DNA from: Spirometra erinaceieuropaei
Lineage: Eukaryota > Platyhelminthes > Cestoda > Diphyllobothriidea > Diphyllobothriidae
NCBI GenBank assembly: GCA_902702965.1
Contig: CACRXP010000567.1
Span: 84,496 to 148,495 of the forward strand
DNA length: 64,000 nucleotides
Direction of reading: 5' to 3'
In this document: positions 12,245 through 22,310 of the stretch, piece by piece
Numbering within the stretch: the stretch's first letter is position 1
How the letters are laid out: each line of letters starts with the position of its first letter
Made by a program: the position numbers and the translations under genes
Notes under the pieces: model-generated
What the model saw: only the letters and a program-made list of their open reading frames with translations
What the model was told of the DNA's origin: nothing
The model's database searches: none

Positions 12245-13542
12245 AGGAGGTCCAGGAGAATTTGCAGACTGTGTTCCCATCGCTGCGGCTCACCGAATAA
12301 AATAATAGCTGTAAAAAGAAAACAAAACATTGGATAGGGTCGGTAGCAGTTCGATATTCGTGGAAAGCAAATACCGGTACGACAAGACTAATGACATTCA
12401 AATGGCTAAGTACGGCGAGACCTCGGTGACGGGTATTCCTGAGAACGGCATGACAGGCAAGGTGAGACGTGGCTTTCGTGTGAAGGAAAAACATGTGTGG
12501 GCGTTGTGGAAAACCCAAACTCAGGTCTAACAATGGGTCACGCCGTTCCCCGTGGAGACAGAAAAGCCCTAATTGATAGAAGTCACATTAGCTCAACGTC
12601 ACAGGAGATCTGCCATATTTTGTGTTAACAAGCCCTCCCTCCAATAGGGAGCAGCTGATAAATGCGTGATATTTACCCACGGCGACACAAGGATGATGAA
12701 GTGGAATGCATGGGGCTCATGAAGAATACAAGATCGTGATGAGATGAGGCAGAGGTATTTCTAAATTGTCTTTTGAGTTTAGCTATGTTACATACTGAGA
12801 TTATATTTCTTTAAAATGTCCTGCGATATGGAACCGTTAAGAAGATACGTCAAACCAGCATTCCTGGTCGAAAAATGCATGAAATCGTCTAGCGGAACAG
12901 AAATAATAATTGGGCCTGCAGATAGCCAAAATACTTGATTTTTAGGGTCCGTTCTGGGTCTCTTCAACATTCAGCGATGTCCGCTTTCTTCATTGGCTGG
13001 GTTCCAAGCCAGGGGCTGGCACTCCCCAGGGATCAGCCCACAGTCCTCACTCATAGAAATCCCTATGAATAAATAATGCAAAAGTGCACCGCAGCAGAAA
13101 CCCCTGACTCGCTTAACTGTTTTCTCTTGCAACCGTGCTAAACACTCCTTTTGAGTTGCTTTGGGTTACCTTTGCAGTTCTGGCGACTTGGGACGTGATC
13201 GTCTGCATGAATAGTCTGGTTCGCTTGGCTAGATAAAAGGGGAGTCAGCTCCCAGACGGCAGGTATCCATCCCCTTCAGTGCCTAGGCATCGAGTTCGCA
13301 AATCGACTGTCATGTTTACAACTGTTTTTTATTGAACTGTGCCATGGATACCATCAACCGACAGTCAGCTGCTTTATTGCCTTCGCTGCCACACCCTATT
13401 TCGGTCATCTTGAGACCCAGTGACGACTCATGGGACCTACTGCCGCACCAGCGCTACACGAATGCATTGTCCTGACAATCCTTCCCAGCCCTCTGCTAGT
13501 AGACCTGCATCCGCCCTGTTTAACTACCTCCCAGACTGGATT
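12245..13542. repeat. Tandem duplication, unit 1
   Basis: This unit of about 1.3 kb is followed directly by a near-identical second unit starting with the same AGGAGGTCCAGGAG at 13,543. It includes the stretches CGGCTCACCGAATAAAATAA, GTGATATTTAC and the LINE-derived GTGCCATGGATACCATCAAC. The last 50 bases (ACCTGCATCCGCCCTGTTTA) read into the LINE frame that continues after unit 2. Confidence 0.85.
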
Positions 13543-14143
13543 AGGAGGTCCAGGAGAATTTGCAGACTGTGTTCCCATCGCTGCGGCTCACCGAATAAAA
13601 TAATAGCTGTAAAAAGAAAACAAAACATTGGATAGGGTCGGTAGCAGTTCGATATTCGTGGGAAGCAAATACTGGTACGACGGGGCTAATGACATTAAAA
13701 ATGACTAATTACGGCGAGACCTCGGTGACGAGTATTCCTGAGAACGGCATGACAGGCAAAGCGAGACGTGGCTTTTGCGTGAAGGAAAAACATGTGGGAA
13801 ACCCAAGCTCAGCTCTGACAATGGGTCACGTCGTTCCCCTTGGAGACAGAAAAGCCCTAATTGATAGGAGTCACATTCACTCAACCTCACAGGAGGTCAA
13901 CCCTATTTAGTGTTAACAAGCCCTCCACTCAATAGCGGGCAGCTGATAAATGCGTGATATTTACTAACGGCGACACAAGAATGATGAAGTGGGATGCATG
14001 GGGCTCATGAAGAATACAAGATCCTGATGAGGTGAGGCAAAGACATTTCTAAGCTATTGCCAATAGAAGCGAAGAGACGAGTCCCAGGAAGCAGTCTTGA
14101 AGAAGAAGAAGAAGAAGAAGAAGACACGATCGTCGGGACAAGA

Positions 14144-14200
14144 GCTTTATTAGCCTGACGTTTCGGATTCCTGCTCGAATCCATCATCAGAGACAAAAGC
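14144..14200 (-). ncRNA. Hammerhead ribozyme (minus strand)
   Basis: On the minus strand the conserved CTGATGA core (14,184-14,190) is followed by a perfect 6-bp stem II (GGATTC/GAATCC), GAAA (14,161-14,164), CG, and the cleavage triplet GTC. Stem III is only the palindrome ACGT, so two copies probably have to pair, as in other Penelope hammerheads. Stem I pairs AGGC with GTCT (one G-U) and AAAGC with GCTTT across an internal loop. All core residues are intact. Confidence 0.85.
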
Positions 14201-14498
14201 AGATAAGGGTAGTTCATGAATATGCGGCTCAGTATTTATAGGATGCAGTAGCCATGCTACCGCATACCTATGAATATTCACGGCTCCCCCGCCCTTTCTT
14301 TGGGGATCGTTGCACGTGACGTGATGGCCGACATTCGCGTCGTTAATTGCTGCAATTTCATCACGTGCGTTGGATGTTGGTGCCACGTGCAACGATCCCT
14401 GGTGAAGGGAGGAGCCGTGAACATTCATAGGTATGCGGTAGCATGGCTACTGCATCCTATAAATACTGCAGCCGCATATGCATGAACTACCCTTATCT

Positions 14499-14555
14499 GC
14501 TTTTGTCTCTGATGATGGATTCGAGCAGGAATCCGAAACGTCAGGCTAATAAAGC
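14499..14555 (+). ncRNA. Hammerhead ribozyme (plus strand)
   Basis: This is the mirror copy of the minus-strand motif. CTGATGA is at 14,509-14,515, stem II at 14,517-14,534 with a GAGCAG loop, GAAA at 14,535-14,538, and predicted cleavage after C at 14,542. Stem I is formed by GCTTT and GTCT (14,499-14,508) with AGGC and AAAGC (14,543-14,555). Core and pairings are intact. Confidence 0.87.
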
Positions 14556-15339
14556 TCTTGTCCCGGCGATCGTGTCTTCTTCTTTATTCCTAAGCTATGT
14601 TACATACTGTTATATTTTTTAAAAATGTCTTGCGATATGGAAACGTGAAGAAGATACGGCAAACCAGCATTCCTGGTCGAAAAATGCATGAAATCGTCTA
14701 GCGGAACAGAAATAATAATTGGGCCTGCAGATCGCCAAAATACTTGATTTTTAGGGTCCGTTCTGGGTCTCTTCAACATTCAGCGATGTCCGCTTTCTTC
14801 GTTGGTTCGGTTCCAAGTCAGGGGCTGGCACTCCCCAGGGATCAGCCCACAGTCCTCACTCATAGAAATCCCTATGAATAAATAATGCAAAAGTGCACCG
14901 CAGTAAAAACCCCAGACTTGCTTAACTGTTTTCTCTTGCAACCCTGCTAAACACTCCTTTTGAGTTGCTTTGGGTTACCTTTGCAGTTTTGGCGACTTGG
15001 GACGTGATCGTCTGCATGAATAGTCTGGTTCGCTTGGCTAGATAAAATGGGAGTCAGCTCCCAGACGGCAGGTATCCATCCCCTTCAGTGCCTAGGCATC
15101 GAGTTCGCAAATCGACTGTCATGTTTACAACTGTTTTTTATTGAACTGTGCCATGGATACCATCAACCGACAGTCAGCTGCTTTATTGCCTTCGCTGCCA
15201 CACCCTATTTCGGTCATCTTGAGACCCAGTGACGACTCATGGGACCTACTGCCGCACCAGCGCTACACGAATGCATTGTCCTGACAATCCTTTGCTACTA
15301 GACCTGCATCCGCCCTGTTTAACTACCTCCCAGACTGGA

Positions 15340-15800
15340 TTCTCGGAAGGACTGTAGGTGGTTTTGACGATGTCAAAGTTGTACCTGGACGCAGGCTAGC
15401 TGACCACTATTAAGCCGACTATATCGTTCCGACTAATTATAGCCTACTGAACTTGGCATCTTAGATAAACAAGGTGGCTAGACCAGTCGGTTTAAACATA
15501 AACGCTGCGAAGATTAGAGCGTTTTCGAGCTGCATTTCTGGCGAGGAGAATGCGCCCTTCGGGACTAATGGTTGCAAGCTCGACGAACTGAGCAGTCTCA
15601 AGGATCTCGGAGCCACGTTTCTGCCCCAGGGACAGAGTAAAGGTGATTCGTCGTCTAAACAAAGGAGGGTTTCTGCATGCCTAAGAAAGTGCCAATGGAG
15701 GCGTCGCGGTATTCCCGCTACTACAAAGACCGATTACGTTCGAAGGTCTTTTACACCTTCACCCTGACGTCCTTCAGACGTGAGGGTGCCTATGTCAGCA
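15340..15800 (+). pseudogene. LINE reverse transcriptase relic
   Basis: The translation includes DWILGRTVGGFDDVKVVPGR, then VARPVGLNINAAKIRAF, and LKDLGATFLP. These resemble the fingers/thumb part of a non-LTR reverse transcriptase; the usual forms are VGL-IN--KTK and FKYLG. The catalytic YADD region is replaced by a stop-containing stretch. The relic is joined to the tandem units upstream, which carry the preceding LFNYLPDWI segment. Confidence 0.7.
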
Positions 15801-16089
15801 GAACCGTTAAACAGTCTGTGTATTCTGTCGTTCAGCAGACGCGATCCGTTCCCTCCAAGGGGGAGGGGGGGGGGGGCAACCGCTGCTTCGGTGCTCCCAG
15901 CGTTGAATTTCATATTGAGTCTACGGGTTCCGCAGTGTCAGCTTTGTCACCGAGGCTGTAAATAACACAGCAAGGCCTTTGATCACTGTTAATGTCGCGG
16001 CGCCGTACAGCTTGACGCTGGAAATGTCGTATTGAATGATAACGCTGACAGGCTAGGTCACAGTTGGTAGCCAGGAATGGGGAAGCGGA

Positions 16090-16450
16090 CGGCGACTCTA
16101 ACCCTAATCTTAACCTTAACCCTAGGCTCAACCTTAAACGTTAACCGTTAACCTTAACGGCAACCCTAACCGAAATCGTAAATGTAACCGTAGCACTTAG
16201 ACATAGCCGTAACTGAGAAACCTAAATGTAATACTGAACCTTAATCGTACGCTCAAACCCTAACCGTAACCCGAAAACCTAAGCCTAAAGGCATAACCCT
16301 AACCCGAAAATCGGAAACCATTAACCAGTACCCTAATCCTAACCGCAAACGTAAAACGGAAGCCAAATGGGTCAGATCTGATTATGGAACCCCACAAAAT
16401 AGCCCCAGTAAACAAACCCCGCAGCCACCTGAAATACGGGCCTGGATACC
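16090..16450. repeat. Telomere-like array next to a MITE end, copy C
   Basis: A degenerate CCCTAA-type array covers about 16,096-16,350 (CTAACCCTAATCTTAACC and many variants). It is followed by a decayed MITE end near 16,375-16,450 that shares AGTAAACAAACCCC and CACCTGAAATACGGG with copy A. Order differs from copies A and B, so it is rearranged. Confidence 0.6.
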
Positions 16451-16479
16451 AACTGCGATCTAACCCGCTGACAACTTAA

Positions 16480-17385
16480 GTGATCATGTAGATGTCCTCA
16501 TCGCATGTTTACACTGTTGATTTTGCCAGCTGTTAGTACGCCCAGCTTGCCCCACCTAGTCTAGCTGAACAGGAAATCCAGTCGAATTTTTGTCGTTCAT
16601 TTAAAAAACTGGGGACGTTTTAGCGCCTGTCGACGATATGCAGACCGTCAAAGGCGGCGATAACATGTGGATAATTGGGGTATGGTACCCGGTCAGAGGT
16701 CACGAGTCACATGACAATGCTAATTAAGACACCCCCCTGACGGACAGTCTATCTTCGGGTTAATCGATGACGGTCAAGCGGTCGCCGCCGAGGGGAGTGA
16801 AGGTCTCAAGTGAGGACGACTTTTCGGCAGCGTACGTGCTCGTTATGGCCTCCCCTAACGAAGGGATATTTTGTCCACTGATGAGCCCCACGAGTGAGAG
16901 GTGGTGGTGACCGCCGCCGCCGCGTGGGGGGTGAAGATCTCAAGTGGTGACGACAGCATACGAGCACAGCCCGTGCGTGTTCGTCGTGGTCTCGCTTAAC
17001 GAAGGGATATTTTGTCCACTGAGGAGCCCCACGAGTGGGAGGTAGTGGTGACCTTCGTGTGGAGTTAATCATGCCGCGGCAGACTTGCGCACGCACCATC
17101 TTTCAAGATCTCGCTGATCAAGACGACTGGTGACGCGACTAGGCCTCTATATCACACCTGCTGGTGGCTCTCCTCCCTTATCAACTGAAGCAGAGTTCGC
17201 ATGAATTCGTCAGCACTGAAGATGCACGTCAGCTACCCTCGTGTGGTTTAACATCAAGTCGATGCGGTTGCGAGTGTGTGTGTGTGACTGCTGTGCTCGG
17301 TAGGTAGACGCTTGTTCGGACTGTCTGTCTGTCAAAGTGACGATGTCCGCCTGGATTCCGATTGCACTCCCTGCACACACATACT
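16480..17385. repeat. Right arm of the large inverted duplication
   Basis: Reverse-complement copy of 9,960-10,755. It is longer because a block of about 125 bases is present twice (about 16,797-16,925 and 16,929-17,055). Each block contains the CGAAGGGATATTTTGTCCAC and GAGCCCCACGAGTG landmarks. Confidence 0.75.
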
Positions 17386-17459
17386 GCCATGAAATTTAGC
17401 AAAATAACTAGTGCAGATAAATTGGGCCCAATGATGATCGACCACTCTTTAGGCGACAT

Positions 17460-20400
17460 TTAGGGATAACTACATTCTTATAAACCGCGCCTGCAAACAG
17501 TTACATTCGTAGGTCCGGCCCTAAGCATATTGGCGAGTTCAAGTGAGGACACAGACTGCCCAACCGGAGAATCTGTCCGTCGCGCCTTCTAAAATCTCTT
17601 CTTTCGGGTGATTATTAGGAGAAACGGCCCATCCCGATGGCATTCAATCATCATTTCACACAGGAAGTCGTGGTTTCAAAGACTGTGGACTGACGGAATA
17701 TTTTGCCTCCCCTCTTCCTCCGACCATGTGCGGTAAACTTGAATGCCATGATTCCAACGTCTTGATCGAACTTATGGTGACGAAATGACCGGCCTAAGGT
17801 TCGGTTCTAACAGTCAATATATGAAGGCAGTTTTTTCGGCTACGTTATTTCGTCTCGGTTGCTAAAAAAGAGTCGACTGTGGTAGAAATTCACGTGTGGA
17901 CAAAAAACTGGCCCGACCCGACTTCCAAAAAGGAAACTCATAATTGACGATGTCACGCAACATGGAAAGTAAAAATGATGCTCCGGAGTACTTGCCTGAT
18001 TAATGACTAATAAATTATATAAAAATAAAACACTGTAAGGCACTTGTTAGAGATAACTTAGTTAATACCCCCCTGCATTATTCCCATAGGTCATGTGTGT
18101 TTGCCAATAAGGTTACGGAACATGGTCGTTCCAGTGCCCCTCAGGACTCAATCTAGAACCCTCTCAGGCAGTTGCAACGCGATGTTCTTTCCTGGTAAAA
18201 AGGTTGTCCACGTTAGGTGCATTTCTGAAGGAATACTGTTCAAAAGACCGCTTTGATTTAATAAATTGAGGAGACAGATGCATATGACAGGAATGTCTTA
18301 GAAATCTCCTAAACCTTCATCCTTCATGATAACTTTACCGAATGTAAGTCAGGAAATTTGTCTTCCGAAAGGCCATCCGTGTTTAGAAAATTACTTTCTG
18401 TCCACTAAATGAGTGCAGGATCATCAGCTTGCATTTCTGTGGCCATTAATCGAATCCAGGTGTGCTCAAAGAACCTCAAGACAAACTGGACGGGCGCCGT
18501 CTGACAACTAGCAGAGGTCGTCAGTGTGCCACAACGTAAGCCTGAATTGAACTTTGCCCTTGAGACTGTGGGTTTTTACTCCGAAGCATGGTAACAAACT
18601 AACGTCTTGACCATGCGCACTAAGATTTTCGCCGCGGACTCTTAAAATTCATTAAAAATCCGTCCTACCCAGACTGACCAAATAGACTTGGCCCGTCCCC
18701 TTCCTCTTAAAGAGAGTCAAACTATCTAAGACATTCCATATTATTCGCGGTCATTGTTGCCCGTTAAAACCGGAGGACTTATTTGAACTCGCAGATGCAA
18801 GCCACCTGTGCGGCCACCCATACAAGGTCAAAAGTAGACGTACGCGGCCGGACCAACGGAAGCTCATCTAACGTTTGCTGAGAATTTGGCGGGTTTCATA
18901 TTTTTGTGGAGATAAAAATCGTTCTAGTTACTAGTTGGAAATGCTAACTTTGAGTGAAGTCCTTTCGTAATCAAACTGTTTCGCTGTATCTGCTGGGCAC
19001 TGTGTTGATAAATATTTCGGCGCTAAATTCATCATGGCAGCGTCCACTATGACGAACTAGAACATGTATGTTGTGTGGGAGAATCACCGTCTCTGGCTAC
19101 ACACGGGGTTTTCACAAGGAAAAATAGATATGGAGTGGCTATTAAAAGGAAGAAAACAGGTTAGGCCAAGAAGCCGTAAAACCTTTTGATTTCGCTTCAG
19201 TGTTTTGCGCTTAAGCCAAAATTCCGAAAACCGCGTGGGGCATTAATGTTTGTTAAATCTCAACGTACTAATTCTAGAGTGCATGCTGAAGACAGATTAT
19301 CTTTAGGGGTTGTACGTAAGAATCAAGCCCCTGCGAAAACGTAATGGAAAATTCTTAAAAATACCGAAAGAGTTTATACTGGTGTGAAGACATAGCGTGA
19401 AGACATACAAATATAGGACGGGTCAATTACCTTCAATTTTGTCTATGTTTGGGTGAGAAATTGGGCCCTAAAATAAGTAAATCACACAGATTTATATGTG
19501 GCCGGCGAAAAACAAAGGTGAGTGTAAAAACTGATGCAGTAAGATTGCGCACTGTTTTACGCCATCGTGAGGTCTAAACAGAAAATACTAAAATACATGC
19601 ATCTAGGGATAAAATGGTCATATTTACAATGCCTTTGTCTTCACAAACTGCAACGAAAAACTAGTCGGATAAAAGACCATTCCGTCTGAGAAAAGCACCG
19701 TAGATCTTTCTTACTGCACAGACAATGAACACAACAAAAAAACAGAATAACGCATGACTGTGCAACGACAAATACAGACGGCCAACACTCGGGAGCAAGG
19801 TCAAATTACGTGATTTAGAAGCCCGTTCTGAGGAAGCAACTCATATCAATGTGAAATATTTAGCCAAATAATTTTAGCAAACAATGTGGTGATTTAATGC
19901 TTAACTATGAAGTCCACCAGTGTTTTCCGAAAGACGTACTGGATAGTTGAGAAACTGATGGAACTCCGTGATCAAAATCCAGTTATTGGTACGAAATACC
20001 TCAAATATCGTGAATTGCGCATAGTATAATAATGTGGCATCCGTAGAGTCCGCTTTTGTATAACTGAATGGACGACAAACAAGACATTTTAAGGTGATCA
20101 TCAGAATTTATTTATATTCTGGGAAGTGTTTATGGTAAGAACCGCCGCAGACAACGCCCGCTTATTTACGCCCACATCAGTTAGAACAGTTTATTCAGAT
20201 GGACTTCGCATTCTTAAAGAACGGCTTTGCGGTTAGTATAACTCAAATGGCGTAATATTCAAATAGTCACGCCTCTTTGTGAAAAAGAAAGGCCCTTCCG
20301 AAGTTAAAGTCTCAGAATTGCACATCTGTGTAGTTTTTTACCCTAAAACACAGAAAACTGGGTTTGCTATATTTATGGCTTTTATTCCTTTTTTTGTCAG

Positions 20401-21540
20401 TCTAACTTTAGGTATGCTCAAAGGCGACTTGATGCAACATATCTCCTGTTCCTACGTAAGCCGGGAACGCAACTGTTACAGCGCGAAATGTTGGAAAAAA
20501 TATCCTGCTACTGGGGTCATCCTGCAACGTATTTATAATCATAAAACAAGGACTGAAACAAAACAAAGTTGGCAGAAAAGGTACTAATTACACCAGACAA
20601 CGAATTTACTCGTTCGGTGGACGAGCACTGATTTTGTAAATAACACAACAAAGCACCTTGCGCATGTGGTTGCGAAAAAGCCGTTTATTTGATTTAAATC
20701 ACAGCCATCATGCACATTATTTTGAAAATCAATTGCTTATCCCCTAAAATACTGTCAAAGGAAATGATTTCAGAAAATGCTACATACAGCAGAGGTTTTC
20801 GAGGGTCGCCTTAACCTTATAATTATAATAGCAACGAAGTGTATAAGATACTTATTGTGGTCGATAGAGGGCACTGAGAGCAGGAAATCATGTACTGAAA
20901 TTACAAGGGTGTCATTAGGCTCAACGTCTCCCATGGGCATTAAGACGAAAACAGGGAATTTCCGAAAAGAAAAATACGTTGTACGCAGAAGACGGCAGGC
21001 TCGTCGTTAAACTTACTTAGTATGACTTTATTCTCTATTCGATGGGCACCCTCTTCGTGTACAGTCCATGATTTATGCTATCCAGGTTAAGTCGCAGTTA
21101 AAATGTGGTGAAAATACCCTAGTATGTACTGAAACAACTTAAAAGTGAGTAAAAGGATATATACTTGGAAGTATTTCATGAAATTCGAACGTCAGTCTTC
21201 ATTATTTAAACGAGGACATTTAATCTTAATTTATCTGTTTCTATCAACGTTAGTACAACAAACTGAAGGACGAAAAAACTAATATTTTAACTTTTTATGC
21301 ATATTTTCAATTACTCGTTTAGCCTTTTCGTCGCGGCACATCCTTGAATATCCAACTTGCAGTTTAATAGATAAATCGAAAGGCATGCAATTCCCTTATT
21401 TTCTATTTTCCCTCAAAATTGTTATTACTACACTAAATAGTAATGTGTTCAGAGCAACTCTCGCCCTTTTTTACAAAGATCTTTCGCCGTGAGTAGTCGC
21501 ATACACCTTCAAAAGGCCCTCAGAGCATCGCCTACAAGCT
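17460..21540. other. AT-rich intron sequence without recognised features
   Basis: No domain, RNA gene or repeat shared with the rest of the window was recognised on either strand. One or more missing HDHD5 exons could be here. Confidence 0.45.
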
Positions 21541-21703
21541 AAGGACGACGCACTGGTGACCATTTTCGAGTAATATACGACAAGTTGTGAACATTGTAAT
21601 GTTTTGTATGTTCTAAACTTTGCTTAGCATGCATATATAGCTTTATACATCTAATTAAAAGTTTATTCCGAAGAAAATGCCAATAATTAACAAGAAAAAT
21701 TAC

Positions 21704-21907
21704 CGCGAACATCTCTTCCTTAGGTTTGCAAGCATCCAGAAACGGGAATGCGGCCGAAATCTCCTCGATTGTAGAAACATTTTTGAAGCCAAGATTATGA
21801 GCAATCTCCTTTATAGGACCAAGTCCGCAAACAGCAACATGTTTGTCAAACATTTCCGAATATTGCCGTAATGGCGTGTGCGACATGACGATATCTTGAG
21901 GCGAAAT
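21704..21907 (-). CDS. HDHD5: HDHD5/CECR5 homolog, second coding exon (68 codons)
   Basis: The 68-codon exon begins in phase 0 after the acceptor of a 31-base intron and ends at GCG/GTAATT. Its start (ISPQDIVMSHTPLR) lines up without gaps with the conserved 'SH-SP' segment that follows the first motif block in animal HDHD5. It continues through GLGPI and LGFKNV to AFPFLD, which are strongly conserved in the family. Reading straight through the intron meets a stop, so splicing is required. The downstream partner exon, expected to carry the family's conserved 'LLGEP-RWE' block, was not located. Confidence 0.9.
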
Positions 21908-21938
21908 CTTAAAAAAATAGTTCAGACGGAACCTTTAC
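21908..21938 (-). other. 31-base intron of the HDHD5 homolog
   Basis: The intron runs from a GTAAAG donor to a TTTTTTTAAG acceptor. It is 31 bases long, not a multiple of three, and contains an in-frame TAA. Removing it joins two exons that then follow HDHD5 without a gap. Very short introns near the 5' ends of genes are known in parasitic flatworms. Confidence 0.85.
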
Positions 21939-22247
21939 CTTGCATTTCAGTACATTGGATAGTTCCTCAGCCTTTGTCTGCTTCAGTACGTTGCTTGCGT
22001 TGGTTAAAAACAGCACAGGCGCACTCCAACGTCCATTTTTGTCACGCAGAAGCTCAAAAGCGCGAAACGCAGAACCGATTGCCGACCGACCTCTTGTGAG
22101 AACGCCGTCTACGTCACACAAAATGCCGTAGCTGCCAGAACCAGGCTGAACCGAATAAGATCTGCATAAGGGGGATTTGAATCGTTGTGTCCGACCAAGA
22201 AGTTTCAAGGTTTTACTGCCCCATGCATAAAATCGCGAGCCCTCCAT
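21939..22247 (-). CDS. HDHD5: HDHD5/CECR5 homolog, first coding exon (103 codons)
   Basis: This exon encodes the N-terminus and first catalytic motif of a HAD-superfamily hydrolase. The motif is GILCDVDGVLTRG near residues 40-53, with the nucleophile aspartate and the DxD pattern; the second HAD motif, VLFLTNAS, follows at about 78-85. Both match the start of animal HDHD5 (CECR5). The first 35 residues are rich in Arg, Ser and Lys with almost no acidic residues, which suggests a mitochondrial targeting sequence. I chose the ATG at 22,247 because a TAG lies in frame just upstream and its context (GCG before, G after) is strong. The exon ends at a clean AAG/GTAAAG donor after a complete codon. 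The enzyme's substrate is not known to me. Confidence 0.9.
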
Positions 22248-22279
22248 CGCCAACGCTCTCCACACCCTCTAGTGTCAGT

Positions 22280-22310
22280 CATGTGTTTTCGCGGGCAACT
22301 AAAACTCGCT
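22280..22310 (-). promoter_or_regulatory. 5' leader of HDHD5 homolog: splice acceptor and overlapping uORF
   Basis: Upstream of the start codon lies a good 3' splice site (AATTTCAG, AG at 22,309-22,310). It could end a 5'UTR intron or accept a trans-spliced leader, which flatworms use. An ATG at 22,282 opens a 25-codon frame that overlaps the main start in another frame. No core promoter element was recognised further upstream. Confidence 0.4.

Larger units (their letters stand above)
14058..14589. mobile_element. Penelope-like solo terminal-repeat insertion, head-to-head
   Basis: A 532-base insertion is flanked on both sides by the 9-base direct repeat CTAAGCTAT (14,049-14,057 and 14,590-14,598), a target-site duplication. 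Inside, two Penelope terminal repeats face each other, forming inverted arms of about 210 bases (roughly 14,122-14,336 and 14,372-14,578). Each arm carries a hammerhead ribozyme. A (GAA)n tract lies at 14,099-14,123. No coding frame is present. The same terminal-repeat sequence borders the Penelope element at 23,940-26,690. Confidence 0.85.
13543..15339. repeat. Tandem duplication, unit 2 (interrupted)
   Basis: This is the second copy of the 1.3 kb unit with few substitutions. It is interrupted at 14,058-14,589 by a Penelope terminal-repeat insertion that unit 1 lacks. Low divergence suggests a young duplication, older than the insertion. Confidence 0.85.
5230..21703 (-). other. HDHD5 intron region with at least one unplaced exon
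   Basis: The protein block of about 45-55 residues between ...PKEEMFA and GDYHSHLP... must be encoded here, because that segment is present in family members. I read the minus strand for the expected 'LLGEP-RWE' type motif and did not find it, so it may be divergent, split or missing from the assembly. The rest is intron. It holds the repeats listed separately, plus AT-rich sequence (17,460-21,540) with no recognisable content. Confidence 0.6.

Noticed and set aside
15895..15920. RWE codons on the minus strand as the missing HDHD5 exon
   Set aside because: The surrounding frame has none of the other expected residues and runs into a poly-C stretch.
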